Of a stretch of 64,000 bases of DNA, positions 13,601 through 25,000 are shown piece by piece. A program made the position numbers and the translations under genes. Positions within the stretch are counted from its first letter, which is position 1, and the number at the start of each line of letters is the position of its first letter. The stretch comes from Chamaea fasciata (Eukaryota > Chordata > Aves > Passeriformes > Sylviidae), in the NCBI GenBank assembly GCA_029207755.1, contig JARCOQ010000004.1, positions 40,728,305 through 40,792,304 of the forward strand, written 5' to 3'. The notes beneath the pieces are model-generated. The model made no database searches, was not told the DNA's origin, and was given only the letters and a program-made list of their open reading frames with translations.

Positions 13601-14691
13601 TGTGTAGCAAAAAAATCTAACAGAATTTGAGGCTGAGATCCACGAGAGGTTTTGGCCTAAAAAGGATTCTGTAGTTTAGAGAAACACCTCTGAGTTCAAA
13701 CTTGAAGCAGCTTTAATACTGTCATCATCAGTTCTAAAGCAACTCAAAGATTTACTAGGTGCAGACTGTATTGACAAATACACATACCTGATGTGTATCA
13801 GTTTGAAAAGTTGCTTCATTTTAAGGTTTAACATGAAGGGAGTAAAATTTTCCTATGGCCTAGAACCTTTCAGATAATTATTAGTGTTTTTATCATAGAA
13901 GACTGAAAGTAAAGCAATGGATTTTTATTGTTTTCTAGCTAAAATACAGACAGATAAAAGACATGTAATCCTCATTCTGTATTACCTTCCAACATTTTTG
14001 TACACTGAACTCTACAGAGAGTTTCCTCCAAGAATCAATTCAATTTGAGAACTAATTTCCTTTGTAAGTATTCATTGTTTCTGAAAATGTATGTGGTAAA
14101 ACTTCACTGGCATTTGTACCAAGACCTGGTTTCTAAAATTTAGCTTCATCTAATGAAGATTAAAGATACTATATGGGAAAGCAATATTTTCCAGGGCCTG
14201 AGAATATTAGAAAAAAAATTCTGAAAGCTATGCTTTCTTATGATTAATTTTAAGAGAAAGAAGAAAGTGATATATTTTTTTCAAATGTCAAGTTTCTCAC
14301 CACAAGGTTGCTTACTCAATTTTACACACTGGAGTAAAAACTATTAGTTTTACTTCCATGAGACCAAATGGTAAGTCAGATAAAGCAAATCAAAAAAGAA
14401 CAAAACAGAATACCAAGACAGACCTAGTATTAGCAAAGAACAGAACTGGAAACAGTTAAGAGTTTGAAAGTAGCAATCTGAACACTCCAAGAGCACAGAA
14501 CTGAGAATACAACCTACGGGAAGAATATCAAGTGTTTCTGACTACCCTTGCAAATCAGAAGCTTATATCAAAAGTGAGTGTGCACACTTGAAATAAAAAT
14601 TAGGAACATTGTTGGCTATTAAAAAAGACACTGAAAAATATACTCCTATAATTTACAGAGAACCAGAAAATGGACAGGCAATCCTGCTCAC

Positions 14692-14786
14692 CTGTCTTCA
14701 TTAAAACGTCGACCAACCAAAATTTTACATTTGTCTGGAGGGAGACAAGCTGCTAGCAAAGGTACCGTTCTTAACACTCGACTTTC
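14692..14786 (-). CDS. DTWD2: DTWD2, third coding exon
   Basis: This 95-nt exon encodes residues 75-105, starting [17 protein letters not shown] and ending VGRRFNED, plus two bases (AG) of the codon completed by the next exon. The peptide follows the HPAE end of exon 2 in phase, as expected for DTWD2. On the minus strand the acceptor is a T-rich tract ending ACAG (14787-14790) and the donor is GACAG|GTGAGC (GC TCAC on + at 14686-14691). It is too short to stand out as an ORF and was found by reading splice sites. No frameshift or stop is seen. Confidence 0.93.
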
Positions 14787-15765
14787 CTGTAAAAAAAGAA
14801 AAGTTACTTTTAAACAAAATCAAGAAAGGCTTCTATGAATTTTTAATGTTTTCATTTTCTATCAAATTCTGTTGGCTACAGATAGAGAAAAAATTTAGGA
14901 GGTAACAGGACAAAAAATCTTCAGGAAAAAAAATCTTGATGCTTCAAATTGTATTGTTCTGACTGACTGTATTGAGCTTAGTCTCAACTAATCTATCATC
15001 ATCATAAATTTGAACAAGGCCATCAGTGTAAAAAGCAGCAACAAAACTTCAGAGAAAATCACAGAATAATAAACAGTGGTCAAAAAAACCCACTAGCATT
15101 AATGTAACAGTATCAGGACCAGTAGAAAACTAGGGTACGGCTCAATTTCCACAAACATGATTTTTTTTTAAAAAAGCATGGGTTGCATGAGAAGAGAGTG
15201 TGTGAAACGCAAACATTCTGCTGTCACTTCATTTCAGAGTAACCTGGACAATGACACCTACACTGCCACAAAGACACTGTTTCCTGCCATTCAGGCTGTG
15301 GTGACCAGGCACTTGTATACATCTTTGCACCACAGATGTGGAAGGTGACCACCTCGCCTGGGTGGGGAGCAGGGGTTCTTCATTCCTCAAAGAGCATTAA
15401 AGAGAGCTGTGTTGAAGCAGGACTTCTGAAAATGGTGGAAGACGGAAAGTAATGGCAGCTGAAGCAAACCATCTACTCCTGAAACAGAGCAATATATTTC
15501 TGTGCTTCATTTAGCAGAATTAGCTTTTATCTAGACAATAATTAGTACAATTTCAGCTTCAGTTTGTGGGATGTCAAATTCTGTTTTCCCATCAAGGAAG
15601 CAGAAGCATAGTTTTATCTTGCACTTAGTGAAGACAGCAAACCAACACCAAAAATGGAAGTTTCAGTTTATTTCTCATAAGATGAACAAAAGAAGGTTAT
15701 TATCTGAATCTAGCAGGAGGTAAGACACTAGATGTCAGGTAAGATCATGAAAGCCCTAAACCCAG
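14787..15765. other. DTWD2 intron 2, proximal part, nothing seen
   Basis: AT-rich intronic sequence between exon 3 and the solo LTR at 15766. No RNA gene, repeat or ORF is supported. Confidence 0.6.
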
Positions 15766-16415
15766 TGTAAGAGACAGCCCGAAGATCCCTCATCTGCCTC
15801 ACGACCATCGTCAAGGACAGAGACTGAAACCCCTAGAAGGGACTTTAAAATCTCAACACAGGAGTTCTGGCCTGGCTGAGGTGGGATGTTGGCCAAGTGC
15901 TGCCTGCAGGTGTGTTTGATGGAAAAACCCAGCATGCATATTGGAACATCAGAATCTGAGCAGAAACAATGGGCAAGTCACAGTGAAGTGACTGCTCCTG
16001 CTGACCTGCACTGGTTGACACTGTACCTGCTGAAGACCAACCTGCTCTGAGTTCTCTAAATGAACACACTGCAATGATTTCCCCCACCTGTTTGGCCAAC
16101 TGCCTGTCGCTTCGGAGAGGACTATAAGGACCCCTGAGTTAACCACGGACTTTGAGATCTCCCCACAGAAGAAGACAGACCTATTGACTGGACCACGAGG
16201 ATTTCGTCTCTCCGTTGGTACCTATAACCAACCCCTCTTTCTCTTTTCTCACTATCCTTTATTTCCCTTCAAATCCCCTCTATCGCACTTGTGGGCACTA
16301 AATAAAGGTGCATTGTTTATTGAGCAAACTGAGTTGTCCCCCACTGTGTCTTTTGCGCCTTGAGATCCCTAAAACGAACCATCAGGTTCCCCGCACGTAT
16401 TTGCAGACCGTGACA
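15766..16415 (+). mobile_element. Solo LTR, 650 bp, TSD CCCAG
   Basis: The unit starts TGTAAGAGACAG and ends CGTGACA, with TG...CA termini. It is flanked by perfect 5-bp repeats CCCAG (15761-15765 and 16416-16420). A TATA-like CTATAAGG lies near 16124 and an AATAAA with GT-rich downstream sequence near 16302, giving a plus-strand U3-R-U5 order. The LTR is antisense to DTWD2. A 5-bp TSD fits ERV1- or ERVL-type integration; a shared flanking A makes 6 bp formally possible. No internal retroviral sequence remains. The small minus-strand ORFs over it are chance. Confidence 0.8.
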
Positions 16416-19400
16416 CCCAGTAAAATAAATTAGTTCTTACTCATCCTGAATGTCTCAGGATTCAGACAATGAACATGCAAACATCAGTTCCTAAACCACC
16501 AGATTCATTAATGAAACCCAGGGTAGGGGGTAAGGTTTGGTCTGCCTTTTGATTTAAAGGCCATATCTCAACAGCACAGTATTTGTGAACACATGAGGCC
16601 TGATTAACTCATTCTTGGCATATGTTACTTCCACAAATATCAATGTGCAGCTGCCTGCACTCTCACATTGTCTTGCCACCAAAGTATAGTTAAAATAGGT
16701 TTATAAAGACTTATTACTGTTGCCTAAAACTTTTATTAATTTTGCTTTTTCTGAACCTTATCTACTGATCCTCTATAAATAAAACATAATGGAGTTGAAG
16801 GAGTAGTTATCCTGCTACATCCACCACCATTTTTCACAGCAGCAGCAGAATGATGTCTCCTAGGGACAGATGATGATCAAGGTAATTTGGGAGTTAAGTG
16901 CCAGCAATTGGAGGGACAAATATTCTTCAAACTGCCATCAATTTCTTCTACCTCAGCAAAGCAGAATAAGCCATTGACAGTGGTACCATATTATTTGTCT
17001 TTATTTTATCATAATTAAACAACATTCCAATTCACTAGTCAGAGGCCTTCCTTCTTCATAATAATTTAAGAAGCAGTAATAAAGGAACTGGAAGAAAATC
17101 AACTATTTGTCTCTGATAAGCAAAACCAAAAGAGTTGTCATCAGTCAGGAGAAAGTTATTCAACTGCTTCCTCTAATGTCATATCCTTACTTGAAAATTA
17201 CCTTTCATATAAAAAATTACATTATCTTTGTATAATGGAACACAGGAAATGGAATTTTCCAATTTAAAAAAAAATGGAAGCTAAAACATAAAATGCAAAG
17301 CTGAAAGGAGCACTTAAGAAGAGCTAAGTCAAACTAAAATTTAAAAAGATTTAATTTGTTTACAATTTTCCTCATTAAAAAATTTTATTTATCCAGTCTA
17401 TACATAATGTTATCACACGAGCAGTTTTCTATTTACTGGTTTGAAAGTGAGCAGTTACTCTCCTTTGCTCTTCTCATTAAAGGACTTACATGGTGGGCTG
17501 ACCTTGCCCTCCTGGTGCCCACCAGACACTCTCCCTTCTCAGTGGAATGGGGTGGGGAAATATGAAATAAATTAACCTGTGGGTTGAAAAGGCCATGGGT
17601 AGAAGCAAAGGAAAATAAATATATTTTATTCTCCATTTCTTATCAGCAGGCAAAGTGCAGCCACTTCCTGAGAAATAAGGCCTCAGCACATGTAGCAGTT
17701 CCTACACAAGCCTCAATGACAGATGCCATTTGCCACCCACCTCCTCGAGCTCTTACTGTGTGATTATATGGTATGGAATATTCTCCTGGTCAGCCAGGCT
17801 TAGCTGTTCTGGCTACATACCCTTCAATCTCTTGCCCATCCCCACGCTACTGGCCTTTGAAGGCAGTCTTGGAGACACAGCCCTGATGCTGTGTGAGCAC
17901 TGCTCAGCAGTACTCCAAACACTGGAGGCAGAGATCTCTGAGAGCTGCAGCATGAAAAGCTAACTTCCTGCCAGACTCAAGGCAATTTACTTTTGCGTTG
18001 TGTTTTTTTTATTATTATTATTTTCTGGGAATTTGTGGTAATTTTGGTAACCAAAGCATTATCCATCTACAATGAAACAACAGTTCCAAGTAAATATTTA
18101 TTAAAGCCAATGGGTATATATTTCCTTCACGCTTGCTTATGAATTTTTAGGGCAAGCAGAAAGAATTTCTCCCTCAAATTTCTTACTGTTCACTAAGAAA
18201 TACTATATGGAAGAGATATTGTAATAAGCAATTCAAAGAAAATTACTGGCATTAGATCAATATACAGAATCATTTAATACACACAATCTAAATTTTCTTC
18301 TCACATGGTTAACATGGAAAATTCTGACAGAAAGGAAGGCAGGGAACAAGAAATTTAAACAGATACCTCTGCTGTGCTTCAGGGTTCTGTCCTGAGTGAC
18401 ACACATCACTCGGGTTTTGAAAAGTACGTAATAGCCTACATCCTACTTGCAATCACTTCAAGAATAATCAAAGGCAAAAATAAGACAAAAAGAGGTTCTT
18501 AGGGGTACATCTAGCTATGCCACTGACCTATGGATCATAACAGCAGGCATGAAAAAGGAGAAATGACAAAATTATTTCATTTACTTTTATATATATATAT
18601 GGATATATTTACCTATATTCAAAGAAGAAAAATAAATCAGACTGAGCAAATAACTCCACTACCTTTGCACTAGTCTTGATGCTGGGTTTCTATATTCTTA
18701 GTTTTTAAATTATTCACATGATGAGCAATGGTACAATAACACTCCTCTGAGAACAAGTATTTACACCTTGACATGGAATGCTACATTATCCTTGGATTCC
18801 TTCACAAATAAAAATCTATAAAATTTATGTAGCTACTATGCAAAATGGAAGTCTGACAGTAAGATTTCTCACATGTGATCTGCTCTTCTACAATAAGTGA
18901 TTCCTCTCCCCTTCACAATACCTGATACATTCACAGGTCTATCTGTCAGTTTGGCCTCTGCATAGCGTGAATGTGAAGACATTAGTCATATTAATCAAAG
19001 CACAGAAAATGTTTTTTCTGACTTTCCACATTAATATCTTGTCTCAATATCAGCCTCAATAGCATCATGTGACCAGAGTTGAAGACTTACTTCAATGCAC
19101 TGCAGACTTCCAAAGCCAACAGTGAAGCATACGGGGGATGACAGTTAGGACTGGTGTGCAGCAGGGAAAAGACATTCTCTACCTGGTTAGTTTAATGGGA
19201 TATTTTTGAAACAGACTGTTAGAGTGTATCTGTAATGCAATGGCAGACTGAAGGAACAGATACAGCCCAGAAGGCACATCTACCTTCAAGACTGATTGTG
19301 TTTTAGTATGAGCAGCTACAAGCAAAGGGAAGTTACCTTTTGCCACATATGCCTCTGCAGTTAAGTAATCAAAACCACTGCCTGTGACCATCTAAGATAA

Positions 19401-20133
19401 CACTTTCAAAGATCATTGTGTGTGTATGATGATCTTAGTTTCCCACTACTTAATAAGCACTTATCCCTGGTAAGCCAAGGGTCCTCATGTAGTTGAATAG
19501 TTACCATAGTTATCTTCCAATGATAATTTATTGTACGAATTATCATTACACAATACAGAGTAACGGAAAAACTTGCATCCCATTGTAACAGACAGCTGTT
19601 GTGATTGCTAAATCATAAAAAATAGTAGATTGCCTTCCTGACAGACACAGGAATGATGTATTAAATCTAGAAAAATCTGCAAACTTTTTCTAGTATCTTC
19701 CACCATGAAACAGGAAATTCAACACAATTAAAATGCCAATTCAGTATCTCTGGCATATTTTTTACCTTCTTTTTCCCATCAAGTGACGTCAGAATACATT
19801 TAGGCACTTTTGCAATAAGTAATGGAAGAGTATCCCTATTATACACAGTCTATTAAAAAACAGTTTTCCTATTCAGGGCCCAAATATGTCTTGGCTTCTG
19901 TTTTATTTCCTTGCAAAAGAATACTTGTTTTAAATTGGATTTTTTTTGTATTTGGCCTAAATTCTTCCAGGAAATTACTCTTTGCATGTTGTTTGAGCAA
20001 TTGTGTAATGTCAAGCAAACAGCTGGACCAAGAGAGTATAGTTTTCTGAATTCCACAGCATAATTCACAGACCCACCATCTACCCAGTTCTGTGTAACTG
20101 TGGCACAATTTCTAAATGCCTTATGATCCACGT
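16416..20133. other. DTWD2 intron 2, middle part
   Basis: Apart from the LTR-like fragment at about 17489-17960 this is AT-rich intronic DNA. A short (AT)n run lies near 18590-18600. I found no splice-flanked coding peptide on either strand. Confidence 0.6.
17489..17960 (-). mobile_element. Degraded avian ERV LTR fragment
   Basis: The left end reads 'tggtgggctgaccttgccct', a diverged form of the TGTGGTGGGTTGACC terminus of a common avian LTR. Further right are family phrases such as 'atggtatggaatattctcct' and 'gtgagcactgctcagcagta'. It appears related to the LTR at 21261-21845 in the opposite orientation. The right boundary is unclear and no TSD was found. Confidence 0.5.
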
Positions 20134-20676
20134 TGTCCTGGGTTGTAGTGTAGCATGTGCACAAAGTATTCTATCACCATCTAAATGAACTGTTGAATCC
20201 AATTGTTGGAGCAGTACTCTTCCTGGGCCCTCTCCCTCAGGGCTATCTTCTGTTAATGGCCCATCAAATGCCTTGCCCATGACTCATAGATAACCCCCTC
20301 TGGGAGCTATCTCTGTTTGATGGGCCATCAAGGACCCACTGCATGACTCATCATCCCATTGTGAGATGCTCCGCCCAGAGGGAGGAACCAAGCATTCCCA
20401 CCTGAATATAGTCTGGGGTTTGGGACAGTACAAGCAGCCTGACCCACTAGATTCCCAGAGGACGAGAGCTACCAGACTTTTCTATGGGATTGCTGCTTCA
20501 GGAAGACCACCTCATCTGGACTGCTTCCATCACCCTGCTCAGGTTGTATTCTGACTCTGCCAGTGGTCTTTTGTATTATTTCATTTGTTTTATTTTACCT
20601 TTTTTTTTCCTTTCTTCCTACTAAATTATATTTCTGACTTGGAGCCTCTCACTTGTTTTGCTTTCAAACCACTACA
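20134..20676 (+). mobile_element. Solo ERVL-like LTR, same family as the intron 1 provirus
   Basis: It starts TGTCCTGGGTTG and ends CAAACCACTACA, with perfect 5-bp repeats CACGT on both sides (20129-20133 and 20677-20681). Start, end and internal phrases ('gatgctccgcccagagggag', 'cttggagcctctcac') match the reverse complement of the provirus LTRs at 30898-31416 and 36566-37085, but with many differences. This is an older insertion of the same family, now reduced to one LTR by recombination. It is antisense to DTWD2. Confidence 0.88.
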
Positions 20677-20914
20677 CACGTCCATAGGCCACTGTCAACC
20701 AAAGGGAAAAACATCAATGTATGTTCTCCTATTGGTAAACCAAAACATTCCGTTCTGAAGCTGAACTGTAGTTTTACATAGCGGAAATAGCTAAGGGCAT
20801 CACTAAAATAAATAGCTTAATTCATATTTTTAACAGAACACTAACATCAATAAAAGATCACTGCTTTAATCAAAATACATTTCTCAACTCTAAGCACCTC
20901 AGTGAAACACTGTT

Positions 20915-21025
20915 CATAGAATCACAGAATCACAGAATACTCAGAGTTGGAAGGGACCCATGAGGATCATCAAGTCCAACTCCTGGCCTTGCACAGGATA
21001 CCTCACCAATCACACCATGTGGCTT
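20915..21025 (-). repeat. CR1 LINE 3' tip, antisense
   Basis: 'catagaatcacagaatcaca' is followed by 'gttggaagggacccatgagg' and 'atcatcaagtccaactcctg', the textbook complemented 3' end of avian CR1. It is short and heavily 5'-truncated, with little divergence in the part that remains. Confidence 0.93.
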
Positions 21026-21260
21026 TATGCTATTTAACGTTATTTAATAATAATGTTATTTCATTCTTAAAATTTGTACAAAGGCAAGTAGATCTCAGTT
21101 CTAGTAAAACTACACAGTTGAGACATCTTGCATGCATGGAATTACAGAAACAAGGTGCTATTTCAGAAGATACAATAATTCAAAAGAACTGAACAACAAA
21201 TATAACTCAGATGAACTGGCATTCAGTCACGAAGTTTAAAAACAAAAATTATTATATGAT

Positions 21261-21845
21261 TGCCCTGGTTTTGGCGGGGATATAATTAATTTTTTTCCCA
21301 GTAGCTGATAAAATGTTGTTTTTTGGATCCAGGATGAGAATAATGTTGATTGCAACAATGAAAACATCAGTGTGTTAAGCAGTGTTTGCCCTAAGTCAAG
21401 GACTTCTCAAGTGTCTCACACTTGAGGCCAGTGAGGACCAGCATAAGAAATCCTGAGGGAGCATGTCCAGGTCAGATGACTCGAACTAGCTAAACATGGA
21501 TATTTCACACCATAGAATATAATGCCCAATATTTAAACTGGGGATAGTCAGGACCTGCCAATTGCTGCTCAGGGATGAGATGGGCACCAGTGGATGGTGA
21601 ACATTGTATCGTGCATCTCTTGGTATTATTATTATTATTAATAGTAGTAGTAGTAGTAGTAGTACTAATACTACTACCACTACTACGATATTTCCCTTTG
21701 TTTAATTTATTAAACTGTTCTTATCTCTCCCACAGAAAGCTTTACCTTTTCTCCCCCTGCGTCTCATCCCCATCCTGTCTAGCAGAGGGGCAAGCACTGT
21801 GGTACTGCGTGGTACTCAGCTGATGGCTGGGATTGAAGCATGACA
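21261..21845 (+). mobile_element. Solo LTR, avian ERV, with trinucleotide repeats
   Basis: It begins TGCCCTGGTTTTGGCGGGGA, a diverged copy of the TGTCCTGGTTTTGGC terminus of a widespread avian LTR, and ends GCATGACA. The flanks are ATGAT (21256-21260) and ATGAG (21846-21850), a near-match TSD with one mismatch. A (TTA)n/(TAG)n run lies at 21624-21686. The right end is 91 bp from the 3' boundary of DTWD2 exon 2 (21937). Confidence 0.75.
21624..21686. repeat. Trinucleotide repeat with inverted halves
   Basis: A run of (TTA)n (about 21624-21640) is followed by (TAG)n (21642-21664) and then an imperfect (CTA)n run (21664-21686). The last two halves are complementary and could pair. The whole tract lies within the LTR at 21261-21845. 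Confidence 0.85.
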
Positions 21846-21936
21846 ATGAGCTGACAGCACAGCTGTTTTCTCCTGCCTACTATTTGCTGCATTAAGATTC
21901 AAGTTCATGTCCCACAGTCACCACAGCCTTACTCAC

Positions 21937-22027
21937 CTCTGCTGGATGCTGAATTATATACAAGCAGGTGGAGACCTTTAGTGGATGTACAGGCAGGAAA
22001 GGACACAGACACACCTTCTGAGGACGG
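21937..22027 (-). CDS. DTWD2: DTWD2, second coding exon (Cys motif)
   Basis: This 91-nt exon completes the split Ser44 and encodes residues 45-74: [16 protein letters not shown], then [14 protein letters not shown]50 and C52, with C40 and C43 from exon 1, form the conserved CxxC...CxC pattern of DTW proteins, probably a metal site. On the minus strand the acceptor is TTTTGCCATGTAG|C after a CT-rich tract, and the donor is GCAGAG|GTGAGT (21931-21936). The exon ends in phase 0, matching the GAA start of exon 3. It is too short to be found as an ORF. No disruption is seen. Confidence 0.93.
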
Positions 22028-25000
22028 CTACATGGCAAAAGAGAGAGAGAGAACAATAAAAACAATCAGCATTTTGTGAAAGGAGATATAAATACATTGC
22101 ACAAATGCATATCACATTCCCTAAGAACTTCCCCTAACCACAATGTATTAAACTTCATGTAATTTTATGTTTAAAACTTCTTTCACTTCTAAAAATAAAG
22201 AGCCAAGGCTTTCATTGAAACAGCATTTTGAGAACAGTGTTCAGATACTTTCTGTAGTTTGGTTAGGGTTAAAGCACTCTAAAAATTTACTGACATCTTC
22301 AAGATGAGCAGCTTACTAGCATCCATATCAGACAAGTGTATTACTGCTTTCCTACAAGTTAGTTTCAACAATATGATAAGCTATAATAGAACATACAATA
22401 TTTACAATTTATATAATATTTATAATGATTGATTAGAATATAACATTTTAGGAATATACACACATGAAACCCCAGACATGCTGTATTTTTTATAATTCCA
22501 TCTATGTTGAAATATGCAGCAGACATGTAGAATGAAAACAGAAAAATCCCTATCAGGAACATCTAATCTAAGTCAGAAAAAAAATTATTTTAAAATCTTT
22601 GGTGTACTGTCTCAAGCTGTTGAAATGACTAGCTGAAGAACAATATCTAAAGAAATTATCTTATGCCTAGTATGAAACTGATGTGCTGAATGATCCAAAA
22701 TAAACAGAAGCAAAGAAATATGCTTGAAGTTACTCACAGAAAAATTGAACTGTCACTCCAGAAAAACACACATTCATGTGCACAGACAGATGTCACTCTA
22801 GCTCCTAGCATATGTTATTCAACTACTCAGAAAAATGAAGAATTTTCTTAATAGTGCAACTACTGCTTGTATTCATCAATTAAAATCACACCATCGCCTC
22901 AAATAAAACCCTACATGCTTAAAAAATACAAAGTCAGTATTTTCAGCAGTGATAGGGACTTGGAGCAGAATTTCACCTGCACCCTCCTTGTAACCTTTAT
23001 TGTTAACAGTTCACACACAGGAGTGACAGTAAGCAATGAATCACTGCAGCAGATGTGATTCAAAGAAGTGAATTCTGAAGACAGGTTCAGATTAAATTCA
23101 TGATGAGTCTGACTGAGAATGAATTTGCTTTTTCACATGAGCACACACCCAGAGAGATAGTCTAAGTAACGTTACAGTGATCCACACCAGTACAACTGTT
23201 TCCCATTCAAACATTAGTACTTAATAGTAAATAGCAGCATTATAATAAGGTGGTAAGAACTGATAAGCTCCTCTTCATCAGTTGACAGCCTGTGCTAATT
23301 TAAAACCCGTACTTCAAGCCCCAGCTACTGGGGCTTGAGGTATAGAGGCTATTCACTTCTCCACAGGACATACAATTAAAGGTTACCCAACACCAGTCTA
23401 AATACAAAGTGAGGATGTGGGGGATGTTCATGCAAGACAAGGATAAAATAAGCACCAGGAAAAACTGATGTTAAATATTTAAAAAGCTCACAGACAATAA
23501 AGCATCCTAACGACAAACTGGAAATTGTTCTGATACACTCTTCTCATGTACTGCTCCAGTAGCCTGCTGTCTGTTTTCCCTTGTAGTACTTGGCATTTTC
23601 CTGTCACTAATGCTGCAAAAATTTGGCACATTCTACTGTATTAATGGGCAAGCTTTGGGCCTAAAATTAAGCACTCAGTAACCTGACTATTCAGTGGGCT
23701 ACCCTAGGGACCTTCATCGTGAATGAACTGGAAACCACCTCACTTCCAGGTCTGATGGGTTGTTCTCCAGTGTAATCCCTTTGCCTTTTTCCCAAACATT
23801 CTCATATGCGAGCAATTTAAACAGAAATCTGTTTTGGTATCAGCCTAGAAGCAACAAATACCATGGAGACTATTTGTTGCCTGTGTCCTGATTGTTAAGT
23901 CAAAGTTCATCCTCTTTATGATCACCAGGTTTATCAGAAAGTCAGGTGTGTGTATAAAGTGTGATTCCTTGGTTTCTCCCCAACAGCTGGTTCACTCCAA
24001 CAGCTGGTTTCACATACAAGATAAGTTGTTAAAGTTCTCCCCATTATGGCATTTTCTGCTGAAGAGAGAGGAAGGCATGAAAATCCACTAAAGCAAGCTG
24101 CTCCAAAACAGTTAGCTGCTGACTTCAATCCCATGAGCTACACTGTTCATTACCTCCTGTAAGCACATAAAAAGAGCTTCCAGCGATTTCTGACCTCAGG
24201 GTGTTTAATTATAACAAATTTTGCTAGCTATAACTTACTTACTTTCAAGTTTCCCTTTGGTATATGCTTTTTGTATTTTCCAGAGTGGTTTGGATTTTTC
24301 ACAGATAGTTTTCTAAGCTTTGTTAATCTCTCTAGAAAACAAAAAATAAATAAACCCAAACAAAAAGAAAAAAAATACCTGGAAAGTAAGAATTTTCAAA
24401 TAGCTGGAAAATATGTTCTGCCTATAATTTGATCTGTAGGGAGCAGAGCACAGGCTATGACAAATGAAGAGTTTCCCAATATAATTTTATTACTTACATA
24501 TGCATATACATCACTTAACTTTAAGCACCCAATTAGGTACCTAATTATGTTGAATACATGCTTTTAAAACCCCATCCCAAGGGCACAAGACTTACTTCTG
24601 TAATTTTACTTTGGAACCTAACTGTTATTTGTGAGACAAAAGAATCCTAACATTATTCCTTTATGAAACCAACATTACCCACCAGTCTACAACTGTGGGA
24701 CAGGAAGCACTGCAGAACAAACCAAGTTCTGTTCCACCTGCACAAAAGCTGCCTTTGCTCTGAGAAAGGCCACCTAGCCAGAAAAGGCATTTGGTCTTTT
24801 TCTTTTGCTTAAAGATGCTGTTTTAGTCTTGCCCTACATACACAGCTGATGTTACAGAAAAGAAGGAGCAGCAGCAGGAACTTCTTTAACATTGAACATC
24901 AGCTTTCTCATTTCTGGAAATCAAAGTAGCAATCAGCTCCAGGCATGAGCAGTAGCATACAGAATACTAAGGGAAAGGTTTGCGGGTGGGGATTAGGATT

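Larger units (their letters stand above)
5411..14691. other. DTWD2 intron 3, with several CR1 pieces
   Basis: This intron lies between the third and fourth DTWD2 coding exons. Its recognisable content is five CR1 segments listed separately, between 6140 and 10640. From 10641 to 14691 I see only AT-rich sequence. The small ORFs there (for example 12063-12464, 133 codons on +) have no recognisable domain or splice context. Confidence 0.75.
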
